From assembly GCA_037178975.1 (NCBI GenBank), contig JASJZH010000003.1, positions 4,402,001-4,466,000 on the forward strand: a DNA stretch of 64,000 bases, read 5' to 3'. This DNA comes from Oscheius tipulae (lineage: Eukaryota; Nematoda; Chromadorea; Rhabditida; Rhabditidae). How positions within the stretch are numbered: the stretch's first letter is position 1; each line of letters starts with the position of its first letter. The position numbers and the translations under genes are program-made. The notes under the pieces are model-generated. The model did not search any database, had not been told where the DNA came from, and was given only the letters and a program-made list of their open reading frames with translations. Below are positions 40,827 to 51,527 of this stretch, piece by piece.

Positions 40827-42886
40827 TTATTCAACGGCCTCCTCATCGTGAGATCCACCTCGTTCCGGAGTATTTCGATCAGGGCTTCGACCTTCATCGC
40901 GCCGTCGACGTCTTTCACGACGATCGTCGTCGTCGTCTCTGTCGTGGCGTCTGAAATTATTGAATGAATAAAAAAAATCAATATGCTGGCGTTTTTTTTT
41001 TTAGAATTTGCGAAAATAAGGCGAGTAGTAGAGAAAAGTTGTGCAATGTCACCACTTTCAAATTGCGTTTTGCGTTAAACGGAAAATAGCCAACATATAC
41101 GTGATCAGTTATGTTCGTATACCTTTTCTCATACAATAAACTTGAACATGTGAATTCCAATAGATCTAAAAGAAAAGACTCTCACTTTCTCTTTCGATCG
41201 GAATCGTCGTCCTTTCTATCTCTCCGTTTGTCCCGGTCCTCTCTACTTCTACTTCGATGACGTCGACTGCTTCTTTCGCTCCTTTCCCTGTCACGGTCCT
41301 TTCTATCACGATCACGACGGTCGTCATCTCTTCTTCTGTCCCGATCACTTCTTCTTGGAGAACGAGAACGACTCCTTCTTCTGGTACGACGATCATCGTC
41401 CATGTCGCCATCTCGTCCGAAATCGCGTCCCATCAAAGGAGGTGGTCTTCCCATAACACCTGAAGTGTACTGTTTAGTAAAAAGACATTATTAACTATCC
41501 TCCAGAGCCCATGGGATATCGGACTTGAGAGAAGGCGGGAGGTGGCAGCATCGAGTTGAAACCGGCTGATCCAATGTTCATTGGTAAACCGATTGGCGGT
41601 GGACGAACTGACATTCCAGGCGGCGGAAGAGATGGATTGAAGCCAGGAGGAGGCAGAGACATGTCCAAAGCAGCTCCAGAGCCGACTGTAGGAATACTAG
41701 AGGATACATCGATTCCAGGAGGTCCATCGAGACCCGGCGGTCCAACAACACCCGGAGGGCCGTCCATTCCGGGAACGCCGTCCGACATGCCTATAAAATC
41801 ATCTAATGAACAAAAGAAAAATTTTGTTCTCATGTGACTATAAATGAAAGACGCGTTTTGTAAAGTCGTAGGTGAAAAACTACCTGGTGGTACACCCAGA
41901 ACGGGAACAGTTGGAGGTGGAAGGTTCATGCCAGGAGGTGGTTTGCTAAAGTCCATTGGAGGTCCAGTCGTCGGTGTGCCGACTCCAGGAGGTCCCGAAA
42001 CATTGCTTGGAGCACCGATGACAGTGCGGACGACTGGCTGAAAATTGTATCTAGTACTCAGCCTATAACAACTGGATTCTTGTTTTTCGTGTTAGCAAGT
42101 TTTACTATAAACAAACCTCGCTGTTCATTCCATGATGATGCGCCTTGAATCGACCGCCGTTGTCCGTAAGCACTTTAACAGTAGAAGGCCCATCCCCGAT
42201 AGTTGAAATATTGCGACTTCCCATAACTTAAAAGAGATGCTGTTAGAGCAAAACAAATGGGTTACCTGGCATTCCGAGAGGATTGGCCAAATAGATATTA
42301 GAGAAGAGGGCTTTGTTGACTGCAGCTTGACTAGTAAACTCGCTTCGCAGTTTCTTCTGTCGCTCACAGTACGTATTCCATGTCTCCTCCGTAAACCCAT
42401 AGTTGAAATAGTCGGTTATATCAGCACCGGGTTTTCTCCATGGGCGGTCGTCCATCTATACAAAAACTGTCATGCAAACTGTTGAGAAACCTACAGAAGC
42501 AAGATCAACATCGTAGATGGGAGTATCGCCGATTCGAGGCAACGAATCGAGATCTAACTTCGAAGTATGCTGCCTTTCGTGAGTAGCGTGCTTCTAAAAA
42601 ATAAGTTACTGAATGAATTTCGAACTTAAAATACCATGCTGAAAGAGACGACGGGCTCGATTTTGCCGATTGTGACCTGTATTCCATCTTCTTCGTCATC
42701 CGAACCAGCCAAAGGATTGTCAGCATCCAGATCGTATTCATCTGCGTACAAATTTTTCTTTTTCGGTTCTTCATTTGACCGCTGCGAGTTTTGCTCAGAC
42801 CCCTCGTCAGCCGCCTTCGCGTCCTCGGAAGCCATGAATGTGTCGGCCGGAGGATCGACTCCCGGAGGCAAATCCACGTCCGCCAT
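40827..42886 (-). CDS. fip-1: FIP1-like subunit of the pre-mRNA cleavage/polyadenylation complex
   Basis: Component of CPSF that links poly(A) polymerase to the cleavage machinery and binds U-rich RNA. The start [15 protein letters not shown] (42886) is followed by an acidic N-terminus ([17 protein letters not shown]). The diagnostic FIP1 motif spans an exon junction: [18 protein letters not shown] then [20 protein letters not shown] and [13 protein letters not shown]. The middle is Pro/Gly rich ([20 protein letters not shown]) and the C-terminus is Arg/Asp/Ser rich ([20 protein letters not shown]), as in animal FIP1L1. The last exon ends DEEAVE before TAA at 40827. Introns are mostly short; the last (about 40.95-41.19 kb) is longer. 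It lies between VPS36 and RBX1, all transcribed leftward. Confidence 0.93.
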
Positions 42887-43277
42887 TCCTGAAACGCATT
42901 TCTGTATAAAAAAAAATCTTTAAATTAAATGAATATCGATTTTTCTTCGAAAATCTGTGTAAACTCGCTTTGACAACGTGGAAGTGAACGAAAATAGGAA
43001 AAGAGAAAAGTATCAAACGGGGAATCCGCGAAAATGAAAAAACATAGAACAATTTCTTCTTGAAGACCTGCATTTACATTCGGCACCAATCGGCAAGTAC
43101 AAGGAGGAATACTTTTTCAACATAACTAAAGCAGGGAGATCACACGCACACTATACTCTATGGAAAACTTTAAAAAAGATGTATACAATAAGCCTAGGCG
43201 GAAAACAGCAAAATGACTAGAATTCATGGGGAAGGCTTACGTTGAGCGTGATTCGAGTTGAGAAAACAGGGGCAATT
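42887..43277. other. Spacer between VPS36 and FIP1
   Basis: 391 nt between the VPS36 stop and the FIP1 start codon. A-rich tracts precede the FIP1 ATG. No further gene is seen. Confidence 0.45.
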
Positions 43278-45816
43278 CTAGGTTTCTAGGAACTTATTCG
43301 GGTAAAAAAATAGGCCTTCGACACTGTCGTCTCGGCACAGAAGCGTTTTTTCTTCGGCCGCTAGCAGTCTCTCCTTGGCCAGAATGACTGTGATTCCTTG
43401 AGCATCGGCCAACTGACTAGCATTGGCCAGTCCATTCAGTTTAACGAATTCGGCAGTAGCTGGAACTGTTTTCTCTACGGAATGGGTTTTCAGCTGTACA
43501 ACGAGAACTCCGGAAGGAAATTGGTGTAGTCTGAATAGAGGAGTTTGGACAAAAAGAATAAACACTTACTCAATTGAAGTATTGACTTTGTTAAGAGATT
43601 GGCAAGCATTCAAAATGTCTTCAGGAGAGAGAAGTTCCATTCCGCGAGCTCGGTTGATGCGGCAGTAGACTTCAGGAAGTGTCATCATTCCGCCGCATTC
43701 CTGAATATTATTTTAGTCATCGTTAAAGTAACTTTGCGTAGATAGAACAGACAACACTTACTTGCAATGGCTGAGCAAGGACCGTTCCTAGTTCCTCCGC
43801 GAGTTTTTCAAAGTATTTTGCTCCACTTCCATATGTCGATTTGGTAACCGGGTCGGAAACTCCTAGCGAGAGAAGGTACGACTTAAACGCAACGGTCTCA
43901 TCCTCGGTCACCTCTCCTTTCTTAGCTCGTAACTTCTCAGAAATGCTCTTTGACAATCCAACCATATCTTTGGCCGACTCCATTAGTTTCGACATGTCTT
44001 CGAATGCCTAAAAACTGTTATATTATCTTTTAATTATGAGGAGCTGTCGTCTCCGTCCAGCCTTTTGCATTTGTACGAAAATGCGTACGCAGCGTCCAAA
44101 ATTCTAAAGTTCATAGATTTTTCCCATGTCATCGTGACTTTTAGGAGGTGTTGACGTTTGCAAACGATACAGAAAGTGTATTTTGCTATATGGCGATGAG
44201 AAAATGAGCAAAAACGTGGAGAAATTTTGAGAAAAAGGTGCAGTGTGGAGCTGGAAATTCACGTACGCAAAATGTCGTTACAGTATGCCAAATTGAGTTC
44301 TAAAAATCGTTTACGCTGTTTTTGTCGGTTTTATCATTTTTTTATCTCTTCCGTTAGTTTATTGGATCACTTTCCGCTAAAATGGTGGTAAAAGGCTTCC
44401 GAGAAACATGCTCGATAGTTTTTACGAAGCCTAATAGTGATCCCTGATGGGCGTGAATCGATAAAGAGGGGATCGCGCAACCTGAGCAAAATCAACAGAA
44501 GGACCGTTCGTCAAACCCAAAACGGTTGGGGAAAGGTGGGTCATCGAAAATCGCGTGAAAATCAAAAGTGTCTATTTGGAGGGAGAGAGGGTCTCCCAAA
44601 AACTTTTCATGGTAGGGTTCCACTTGGGCCCTATCGGAAAAGGCATTCTCTATAGCTACGAGAGAAACAATTGATGAAACGGAAGAAGAGTCTGCCTAAC
44701 ACGTACAAGCGTCGGTCAAGTTTTTGACAGATTCTTTCGGTTGTCCGCAGTTTTGACACTTCGACACTCCTCATTTTATTCAGACGTCGCAGACAGCTGG
44801 TGTCAATATGAATAAGTACCTGACTGATTGATTCGTGGGTCTTGGCGTGATTTTCGGCCAACTTTCTCTCAATTCCTGATACTCCTAGAGCTCTAAGTTG
44901 GCCATGACTGTTTCTGGAGCCGCTGGAGCTCGATCCTGAGCTATGTCTTTGCCATGTTTTTCTTCTCAAAGCTTCGTCGTATTTTTTGAAGAACTAAAGA
45001 GAAGAGCATGTATTAGAACGATAAAAACATACGTCTTCTTCACCACCTGCTTTGAAAACAAGACGAATGTGGGCATAGGAACTCGAATTGACTGGCCCTA
45101 TGCTGTTAGCCGGTGATGCGTCGAGAGTAACAATCACTTTTCCACCTGAACATAGCTAATCTAGTTCGGAACCAGCTGTCGACGGCAGCTTCGCAGCCCT
45201 TTGGCACTGGCTTAGAATTGATTACAGGCGGCTGCGCCGCTTTCCTAGTGGCAGTTTCCTCCACAGCTGGCTTTCACCCTTGTCTCTTGACATGAAGTGA
45301 CTTGTCAGCTTTTTTGGGTATTAGTGCTGACATGCAATTGTGTGGACACCATAACAGACAGGCAGACACCTTTAGTAAATAATTGCTGTCAAGTCAAATC
45401 AAAGTCGAGTAAGTTTGGGAGAAAGCTTTGTTAGAGGAGCGTTGCTCCTGTCATGGTAGCTCAACTGAAACAGCGCCTACCTGTCACGAGCCCCAGCGGG
45501 GCATCAGCCACATTTTTGTATATAAGAAATCAAAATACCTCGTCTAAACATTGATTTGTGCTGCCGTTCAATATTCTGCACCAGAGAATGATGTAAAACT
45601 AGCCGACGATCTGGATCACTTGAATCGGCCCAAATGATACGGTGTAGCGTGAGAGAAGCTGTTCCTTGCTCGAATTGTGTCTAGAACATGATAATATTTT
45701 AAATAGATTCAGGAACAAACTTGTTTAGAATCTCCATCATAAATGCCGACATGTCCCGCTTGGCAGAGAAGATCCTCTGTGCAGTCTCCAGGTACGTACC
45801 ACGTCCATCTGTTCAT
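43278..45816 (-). CDS. vps-36: ESCRT-II subunit VPS36
   Basis: Subunit of ESCRT-II, which sorts ubiquitinated membrane proteins into multivesicular bodies. The start [11 protein letters not shown] (45816) begins a GLUE domain ([47 protein letters not shown]). A linker exon contains [12 protein letters not shown]. The EAP30 winged-helix region is very well conserved: [76 protein letters not shown] and [15 protein letters not shown]. It ends FLET at 43278. Most introns are near 45 nt, but two are long because of inserted repeats: about 44.01-44.81 kb (family C) and about 45.15-45.54 kb (families A/B). Confidence 0.95.
44035..44795. repeat. Intron-resident repeat element, copy 2 (family C)
   Basis: It begins GAGGAGCTGTCGTCTCCGTCC and has CGAAAATGCGTACGCAGCGTCC, AACACGTACAAGCGTCGGTCAAG and TTTGACACTTCGACACTCC in the same order as the RBX1 copy, but differs in the middle. 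The left end AGCTGTCGTCTCCGTC and the right end GACGTCGCAGACAGCT are approximate inverses, suggesting terminal inverted repeats. It lies wholly within a VPS36 intron. Confidence 0.8.
45170..45525. repeat. Interspersed repeat copy in a second VPS36 intron (families A and B)
   Basis: A family B block (GGCGGCTGCGCCGCTTTCCTAG, about 45228-45249) is followed by family A blocks (GTCAAATCAAAGTCGAGTAAG, GGAGCGTTGCTCCTGTCATGG, TGTCACGAGCCCCAGCGGGGC). Finding A and B blocks together here and at 63 kb suggests they are parts of one element. Confidence 0.7.
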
Positions 45817-46250
45817 GATACGTCTCTCCGACACACAGGCTCCCCAGATGAGGTTTTACCTGGAAAATTGAGTAAAATACTGTGAAAGAAATGGACTGAA
45901 GATAGATGGGAATGAAATAACATGGAAATTTAACGGGCGATTTGCGAAGAAATCTGCATGACGATACACCCTCTTGCGTAAACGTAGTGCGTGAAGAAGT
46001 TTTTCTACAACATATACACAAGGCTTGGCAATTGTTCATTCGACGAATCAGTACAGAAAAATGAAAAAAACGCTGGAAGAACATATGTTCTGGATCGAAA
46101 GACAGGCTTTTTCAAATACAGCAAAGACCCGCGAATTTCAAAACCACGCTCTTACTTTTTTTTGTGAAACAATAGATAAGGTAATAAAAGCTGTTATAAA
46201 TTGGAACCATTAAACAGGCGTTTTGATTGAGGCTAACGGAAGCAATGTGG
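45817..46250. other. Divergent spacer
   Basis: Lies between VPS36 (-) and the unrecognised gene (+). It presumably holds both promoters. A T-rich tract (CTTTTTTTTGTG) lies at 46.15 kb. The first exon of the rightward gene may be hidden here. Confidence 0.35.
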
Positions 46251-46254
46251 CTCT

Positions 46255-47381
46255 GTTGCTGCAGGACTAACCTTTGCTACCAAGAGTAGCCCACTCGACA
46301 ATGATCCAGTGTACAACCACGAGTTCCTCTTCAATGGAACTGATTCCTATGGTAAGGAATTCTATGGCGATGTGGAGGAGCGGTACGGAGCAATTGAGTT
46401 AAAAAAAAATCCAATGGGATGTCTTCCGAACTTGACCGATATGGGAAGGACCGAAACACTATCGTCGGAAACAAACATTATTGCTGTAAATATATCATTT
46501 ACGTAAGAACAGTCTCTTTAGATACTATCTGTGATCTTCAAGCCTTCTCCTACAATTCCGTTGTACCATTTTGACCGACGGCATCCACTACTCGGAACAG
46601 ACCCCTTGGAAAATTGGTCTCACGAACATCCAAGAGCTGAAGAATCATTACAGATTATCGATTCGAGTCTGGAAAATATCCGTCCATTCACTTCAATAAA
46701 AACTGTTTGTCTGAGAGCCGATGATCCGAGATCCGTAACAATGCCAAAATGACTGACTTCGATCTGTTGAGTCTTCTAACTTGACCATCACTGTTCCGGA
46801 TGGCCAGCAGTCGAAATCGATCGTGATCAAAAAAAAATGGCGACTTATTCAAGTCGAAACAATACAAGTTGCTGGTTGACAGATTTGGAGAAGAGAAACT
46901 CCATGTCGACTTCGAAGAAGAGTACCGATTTACTGATTTCCCGTTCAGAAAGGGAGTCATCATCGGCAACGATTCTCGGAATTCCTCTTTCGGGACTAAC
47001 GGGTCTTCTTGTGGTGAGATTACATCTAGCATAACTTACAAAATATTCCAGATCGTCGTTTATCGGGCTTGGAAAAAGCCTCCTTCCACGACTTTGGCCA
47101 ATGTTGAGGTTCACGACAGCACAGAGAGAAGAAAGGATCGTGAGCCGGTCAGACTGTTGTTCTACCCACACAGAACGACATCGACTCCAACCGTCCCGAA
47201 ACAGTCTTCCAAACTCAGATCGAAATAAAAGTCTCGCTCCCAAAAGATTAAGGCCGGTTCCGCTGGTATGGCCATCGGGGACACGTACGAGAACATGACA
47301 AAACAGACGGAGGAAGAGTCAGTGGAACAGAAGTCCGACGCATATGAGCCTGTCAAAATTCGACTACTATCCCATAAGTGA
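46255..47381 (+). CDS. Unrecognised multi-exon gene with a frame break
   Basis: Several exons join well. AAGLTFATKSSPLDND...SSETNIIA is followed by a 36-nt intron (46482-46517), then ILSVIFKPSP...LRADDPRS, then a 37-nt intron (GTAACA...GTTGAG), then SSNLTITVPDGQQSKSIVIKK. At that point a run of nine A (about 46829-46837) puts the next convincing stretch (GDLFKSKQYKLLVDRFGEEKLHVDFEEEY, in pieces) one base out of frame. Further exons (VVYRAWKKPPSTTLANVE, then TVVLPTQNDIDSNRP) follow, and a frame ends LLSHK at 47381. The protein looks secreted or membrane-anchored but I recognise no family. The start codon is not located. It may be a gene with an assembly error, or a young pseudogene. Confidence 0.45.
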
Positions 47382-47570
47382 TCATAGACATTCACGGTGC
47401 TTCTTCATCTACTGCGATCCATCATCATGACACTCGTCACAAGTGATTCTGTCATAGTCAGGTGGCGGTATCAGATCTCCGCAATTTGTACGAGGTCAAA
47501 GATGTTCATTAGGAACAGGTTCTCCTCTTCTTTTTGATCACATTCTGTCTTCAACTTGTACTGACTTCTA

Positions 47571-49029
47571 ATGGTCCGGATTGCTATCATTGGAGCTGGT
47601 CCGTCCGGATTGATTTCGGCTAGACTTTGTCTTGAACGAGGACACCATGTGACTGTTTTTGAGCAAGAGGCAGCTGTTGGAGGTGTTTGGTTGTATTCCG
47701 AGGAGATAGATCGTCATTCTGCAATGTACGAAGAGCTGTTAACGAATGTCCCGAAACAGATTATGGCCTTTCCGGGAATTCCATACGAAAAACATTTGCC
47801 TTCCTTCTTGAGGCGAGAACATGTATTGGAGTATCTGCAGGTATCGCGACTTTTTCCTTGCTATTTCGGTCTAGAGACTCTCCAATGGAACACCTATCAG
47901 GTTTAATTCGAAAGTTATCAATGTCAACTGCAATTCCTTGTCAGATAAATGGATGGTAGGATGTCTACAGTTTTCTCTACAAGAGCTTTCAGATAGAAAC
48001 AGTTGACACTTCCTCTAAAGAACACACGAGAGAAATTTTCGATGTTGTTTTTGTATGTTCTGGTCATCATCACACGCCTATCAAAACACTGAATGTCACA
48101 TCTTTCAAAGGTAGTTGAACATCTGAGACTGTTCTCATTCTTGAAGGTCAATATCTTCACAGTAGAGACTACCGTGTGGCCAGTCAATTCAAAGGAAAAC
48201 GGGTAGCCGTAGTTGGTGCAGGTTTTTCCGGAGTCGACATTGCTCTCCAAGTGTCCGACCATGCAGAACAGGTCTTTTCTTGTTCCTTAAAACATAGACT
48301 CTACAGGTTTTTCTAATTGGAGAACACGCTACCTATGCTACTGTTCCGACCAAAATAACCCAGTTTACGTCGAGAGTACAAGGTAACTTTTGGCAATCTT
48401 TTTAAACAGCACTAAGTTTAGATGTGGGGAAAAGTGCGATCAGTCTCCAAGACGGAACAGTTGTGTCAAATGTCGACGTCATAATAGAATGTAAAGGGTT
48501 CCGATGGGACTATCCTTTTTTGAACAAAGGTCTGATCACTTCCAAGTTCGGTGGCAGAATGGTGTCGCCTCTTTGGCTCTACTTTGCTCACCGACACCAC
48601 CCGACCAATCTGTTCTTCATCGGGCTCAACGACATGACTATGCTCCTGCGAACCATGTTCCTTCAAGTCCAATTTGCTTTGAAACTGATCGAAGGGATCA
48701 TTAAATCCCCTTCGGTAAAGGAGATGGATCAATGGGAGGCTGAACGATTGCGGTTGGTTTTGCAACAACTGGAATTAGAATAGAACTTCAGATGCTTGAT
48801 GGATTCAAAACGTCCTGCAGAACTATTTCACGTAACCGATCCAGAACAGTTCAACTACATCGAAGAATTGTGCAAGATGGGTGAATTGGAGAGGTTCCCT
48901 GACAATGAACAGATAAAAAAACTGGATGAAATGATCAGACCGATGAGGAAAAAAGATCCGGCCAACTACAAAAAGTGCGAATTTGTTTGGGACGGAGAAG
49001 AATACCGTACTATAACATCAAAGTTATAA
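47571..49029 (+). CDS. fmo: Flavin-containing monooxygenase (FMO)
   Basis: NADPH- and FAD-dependent enzyme that oxygenates soft nucleophiles such as amines and sulfides. The start MVRIAIIGAGPSGLISAR carries the FAD-binding GxGxxG, followed by FEQEAAVGGVW. The NADPH-binding GxGxxG is in VAVVGAGFSGVDIA. The FMO-identifying FxGxxxHxxxY motif appears exactly as FKGQYLHSRDY, split by an intron after FK. Exons join through short introns (first: GTATCG...GGTCTAG after 47840). A final 39-nt intron (GTTGGT...CTTCAG, ending at 48791) joins AERLR to CLMDSKRPAE, giving a stop at 49029; if it is retained the protein ends at 48783. Length is about 430 residues, somewhat short for the family. No C-terminal membrane anchor is evident. 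The gene converges with the low-complexity gene, with only 34 nt between stop codons. Confidence 0.93.
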
Positions 49030-49041
49030 ATAGTTCATTAA

Positions 49042-49051
49042 AATAAATAAA
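49042..49051 (+). other. Poly(A) signals of the FMO gene
   Basis: Two overlapping AATAAA hexamers (49042-49047 and 49046-49051) lie 12 nt after the FMO stop codon, so the FMO 3' end must run into the coding region of the convergent gene. Confidence 0.6.
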
Positions 49052-49063
49052 CGGAAAAATAAA

Positions 49064-51527
49064 TTAGGCTGTCTTCTTGTATCCGTCAGATTCGTTGGTC
49101 AGCGTTTGTCCTGTGCCAGATTGTCCCTTACTGCTCCCGTAGCCACCGATATTAATCTCGAAATCGACCTGTCTAGGTTGACCATACTGTCCGTAGCTCC
49201 GACTAGTGTCTCCAGTCGTCTGCGTGCCTTGACTACCTCCATAGTTTCCATACTGATTGTTGTAGTCATTGGACATAGTCTGACTGCCGTAATTACTGCT
49301 TCCTGAGCTCGTAGCATAATCAGTACCAGCTTGAGTGCTGTATCCTTGACTATAGTCTGTTCCTTGAGGTGGCTGACTGCCGTAATCAGTAGCACCAGCA
49401 GCAGTTCCGTATCCAGAGCTCCCATAGCTCTGGCTGTAGTCTGGGTCGGATGTACTGTATCCAGAAGTTTCTTGATTGGAATCATTGGTGGTATATGTCG
49501 AGCTGGGACTGCTGTATCCGCTGCTGTAACCCGAACCAGTATTGCTGTAGTCCTCATTTCCGTAACTCTGAGTACTATAACCAGAGTTCTGGTTACTAAC
49601 GTCGGTGCCGTACGATGTCCTTCCTTGGTTGTATTCCGTAGACAGACCATAGCTGGATCCATAGTTCGAATTCTGATCAGTGTATCCATTGGTATAGTCT
49701 GTTCCTTGAGCACTGTAGTCAGTCGACTGAGAACTTCCGTAGTTTTGTTGACTGTAGTCTGTCCCCTGCGCTCCCTGACTACTGTAATCTGTTCCGTATC
49801 CTTGAGAGTAATCCGTTGTTCCTTGCCCACTGTATCCCTGCTGACTGTAATCTTGACTACCCTGACCACTGTAACCGGTGGAGGTTCCATATGCTCCCTG
49901 GCTGCCGTCACCGGTTGTTTGTGGAATGTAGGCGGTGCTTTGACTCCCATAACTTTGCTGGTTGGACAAATCAGCTCCTTGCCCATAGGTCTGACTGCTC
50001 TGAGTGTTGTAGTCTGTTGCTTGATTATTTGTTTGCGTATAATCTCCCTCTCCTTGTCCACTGATCCCAGTGCTCTGTCCATAGTTCGATCCATATGATT
50101 GTTGGTTGGTGTAGTCAGTTGACTGTCCATGATTACCATAGCTTTCCTGGTTGTAACCATTGGAGTAGTCGGTAGTCTGACCAGCATAGTTCTGGGTGTA
50201 CGCTCCCTGGTCTGTCGATTGATAGGATGTTCCTTGACCGCTGTATTCAGTGGCTTGACTACCATTGTAGTCTGTCCCTTGGCTGCTGTAAGTGGCCGGC
50301 TGTATTCCATAGCTCTGCCCTTGTGAACTATATTCTTGACCGTATGTCTGCGTTCCTTGGCTGCTGTATCCGGCTCCTTGACTGTATTCTTTGCCTTGTT
50401 GGCTGTTGTAACCAGAAGATGTTCCATACCCTTGATTACTGTAGTCGGTGCTCTGCCCTGCATTGTAGTCGGTGCTTTGTCCTGTGCCGTAGCCTGTGGT
50501 CTGTGCATATTCTTGCTGAGAGTACCCGGCAGATTGGCCATATCCTTGACTTGCGGCTCTAACTTGGGTTGGGTATGGGAAACTTCCAAATCGAATCGGA
50601 GTCTTGGGATATGTCGCTTGATTAGTCTCTAAACTTTAGATCTTTATGGACCTCGTAACCAACAAACCTTGAGAATAACCTCCAAATCCCATAGGAACTG
50701 TACTCTTCGAGACTGCCGTTCCGGTCATGTACGGGTCTGAAACGTATGAACTGCCTGTTCCTCCTCCAGCTCTATTTAGGGAGACCTGCCCTTTGATACT
50801 GTCGATGCTTCCTAAGTTCAATAGTCCTGCAGTTTAAAAAAAAAACATACCGTAGCTTCCAAAAGAGTTTCGACTACCCTTGCCCGATCCTGTGATAGCT
50901 CCCAAATAGAGAGAACTGATTTGTGAATCAGGCAGTCCACGATACCCACTGAAATATAGTAATATTTCTGGTATACAAGGTAATATCACGTCGCATATGG
51001 GTTGCCAAAGTTTTCTTCTTGTTTGCTGACGATTCCACTAGGATAACTAGAACCATAGCCCACAGCTTTGGAGTCAAGCGGTCCTGAAATGTATCACTGA
51101 GGCCAACCAGGGATCAATTCTTTTTGGAGGCTCCCGCCTTGAGCAAAGACTGTCTGCTCGCGCCTTCGAGAACATATTGGTCCCACTGACCCACCTGATG
51201 ACCAGCTCTTTTTGTGATTTAACGAGTTGACCAGCTTCTTCACGTCGTCCACCAGCTCCTTCTCCTGGAATTATTTTTACATCACTCTTCGTACATCACT
51301 CTCACCAATGATTTTGTGCTTTTTTTCTTCTTCGGCTTGATTCTAACAACAGCTGGAAAGGCGGTCAGCAAACTGCCTTGATTGTAGGCAACTGGACTTC
51401 GAGCCAAAGAATCGTTGGCCGGTTTCTTGAGGGTGTCGTCTGGTGAAACTGTCGCATTTGTAGATTTCTCTTCGGCTACGGATAGAGCAACCAAAAGTCC
51501 GAGACCAAATATCAAGAAGACCTTCAT
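49064..51527 (-). CDS. Secreted Tyr/Gln/Ser/Gly-rich low-complexity protein
   Basis: The start MKVFLIFGLGLLVALSVAEE (51527) is a clear signal peptide. Exon 1 then has two possible N-glycosylation sites (NATV, NDSL) and a basic stretch IKPKKKKST. Short introns lead to a charged segment (KELVDDVKKLVNSLN) and then Gly/Ser/Tyr-rich exons (YPSGIVSKQEENFG, NLGSIDSIKGQVSLNRAG, PMGFGGYSQ). One very long last exon (about 50.63-49.06 kb, roughly 520 codons) consists of degenerate repeats around TDYSxQG, GYGxS, QSTDY and SQGTSY. It closes with a non-repetitive tail containing RQVDFEINIGGYG. The composition resembles prion-like domains of FUS/EWS but here lies behind a secretion signal, pointing to an extracellular adhesive, silk-like or cuticle material. 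I recognise no named family. Exon boundaries between 50.65 and 51.25 kb are approximate. Confidence 0.75.

Noticed and set aside
40979-41000. Poly-T tract near the FIP1 last intron as a terminator
   Set aside because: It lies inside an intron of a polymerase II gene, and long A/T runs are common throughout the window.
49331-50098. 255-codon plus-strand open frame opposite the low-complexity exon
   Set aside because: Antisense shadow of the same repeats, with a Val/Leu/Ser/Cys composition that mirrors the repeat codons and no splice or family support.
49099-50589. 496-codon minus-strand open frame overlapping the low-complexity gene
   Set aside because: It is the out-of-frame shadow of the repeat exon. 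Regular codon repeats keep other frames open. The Tyr/Gln/Ser/Gly frame has the upstream signal-peptide exons and the non-repetitive tail.
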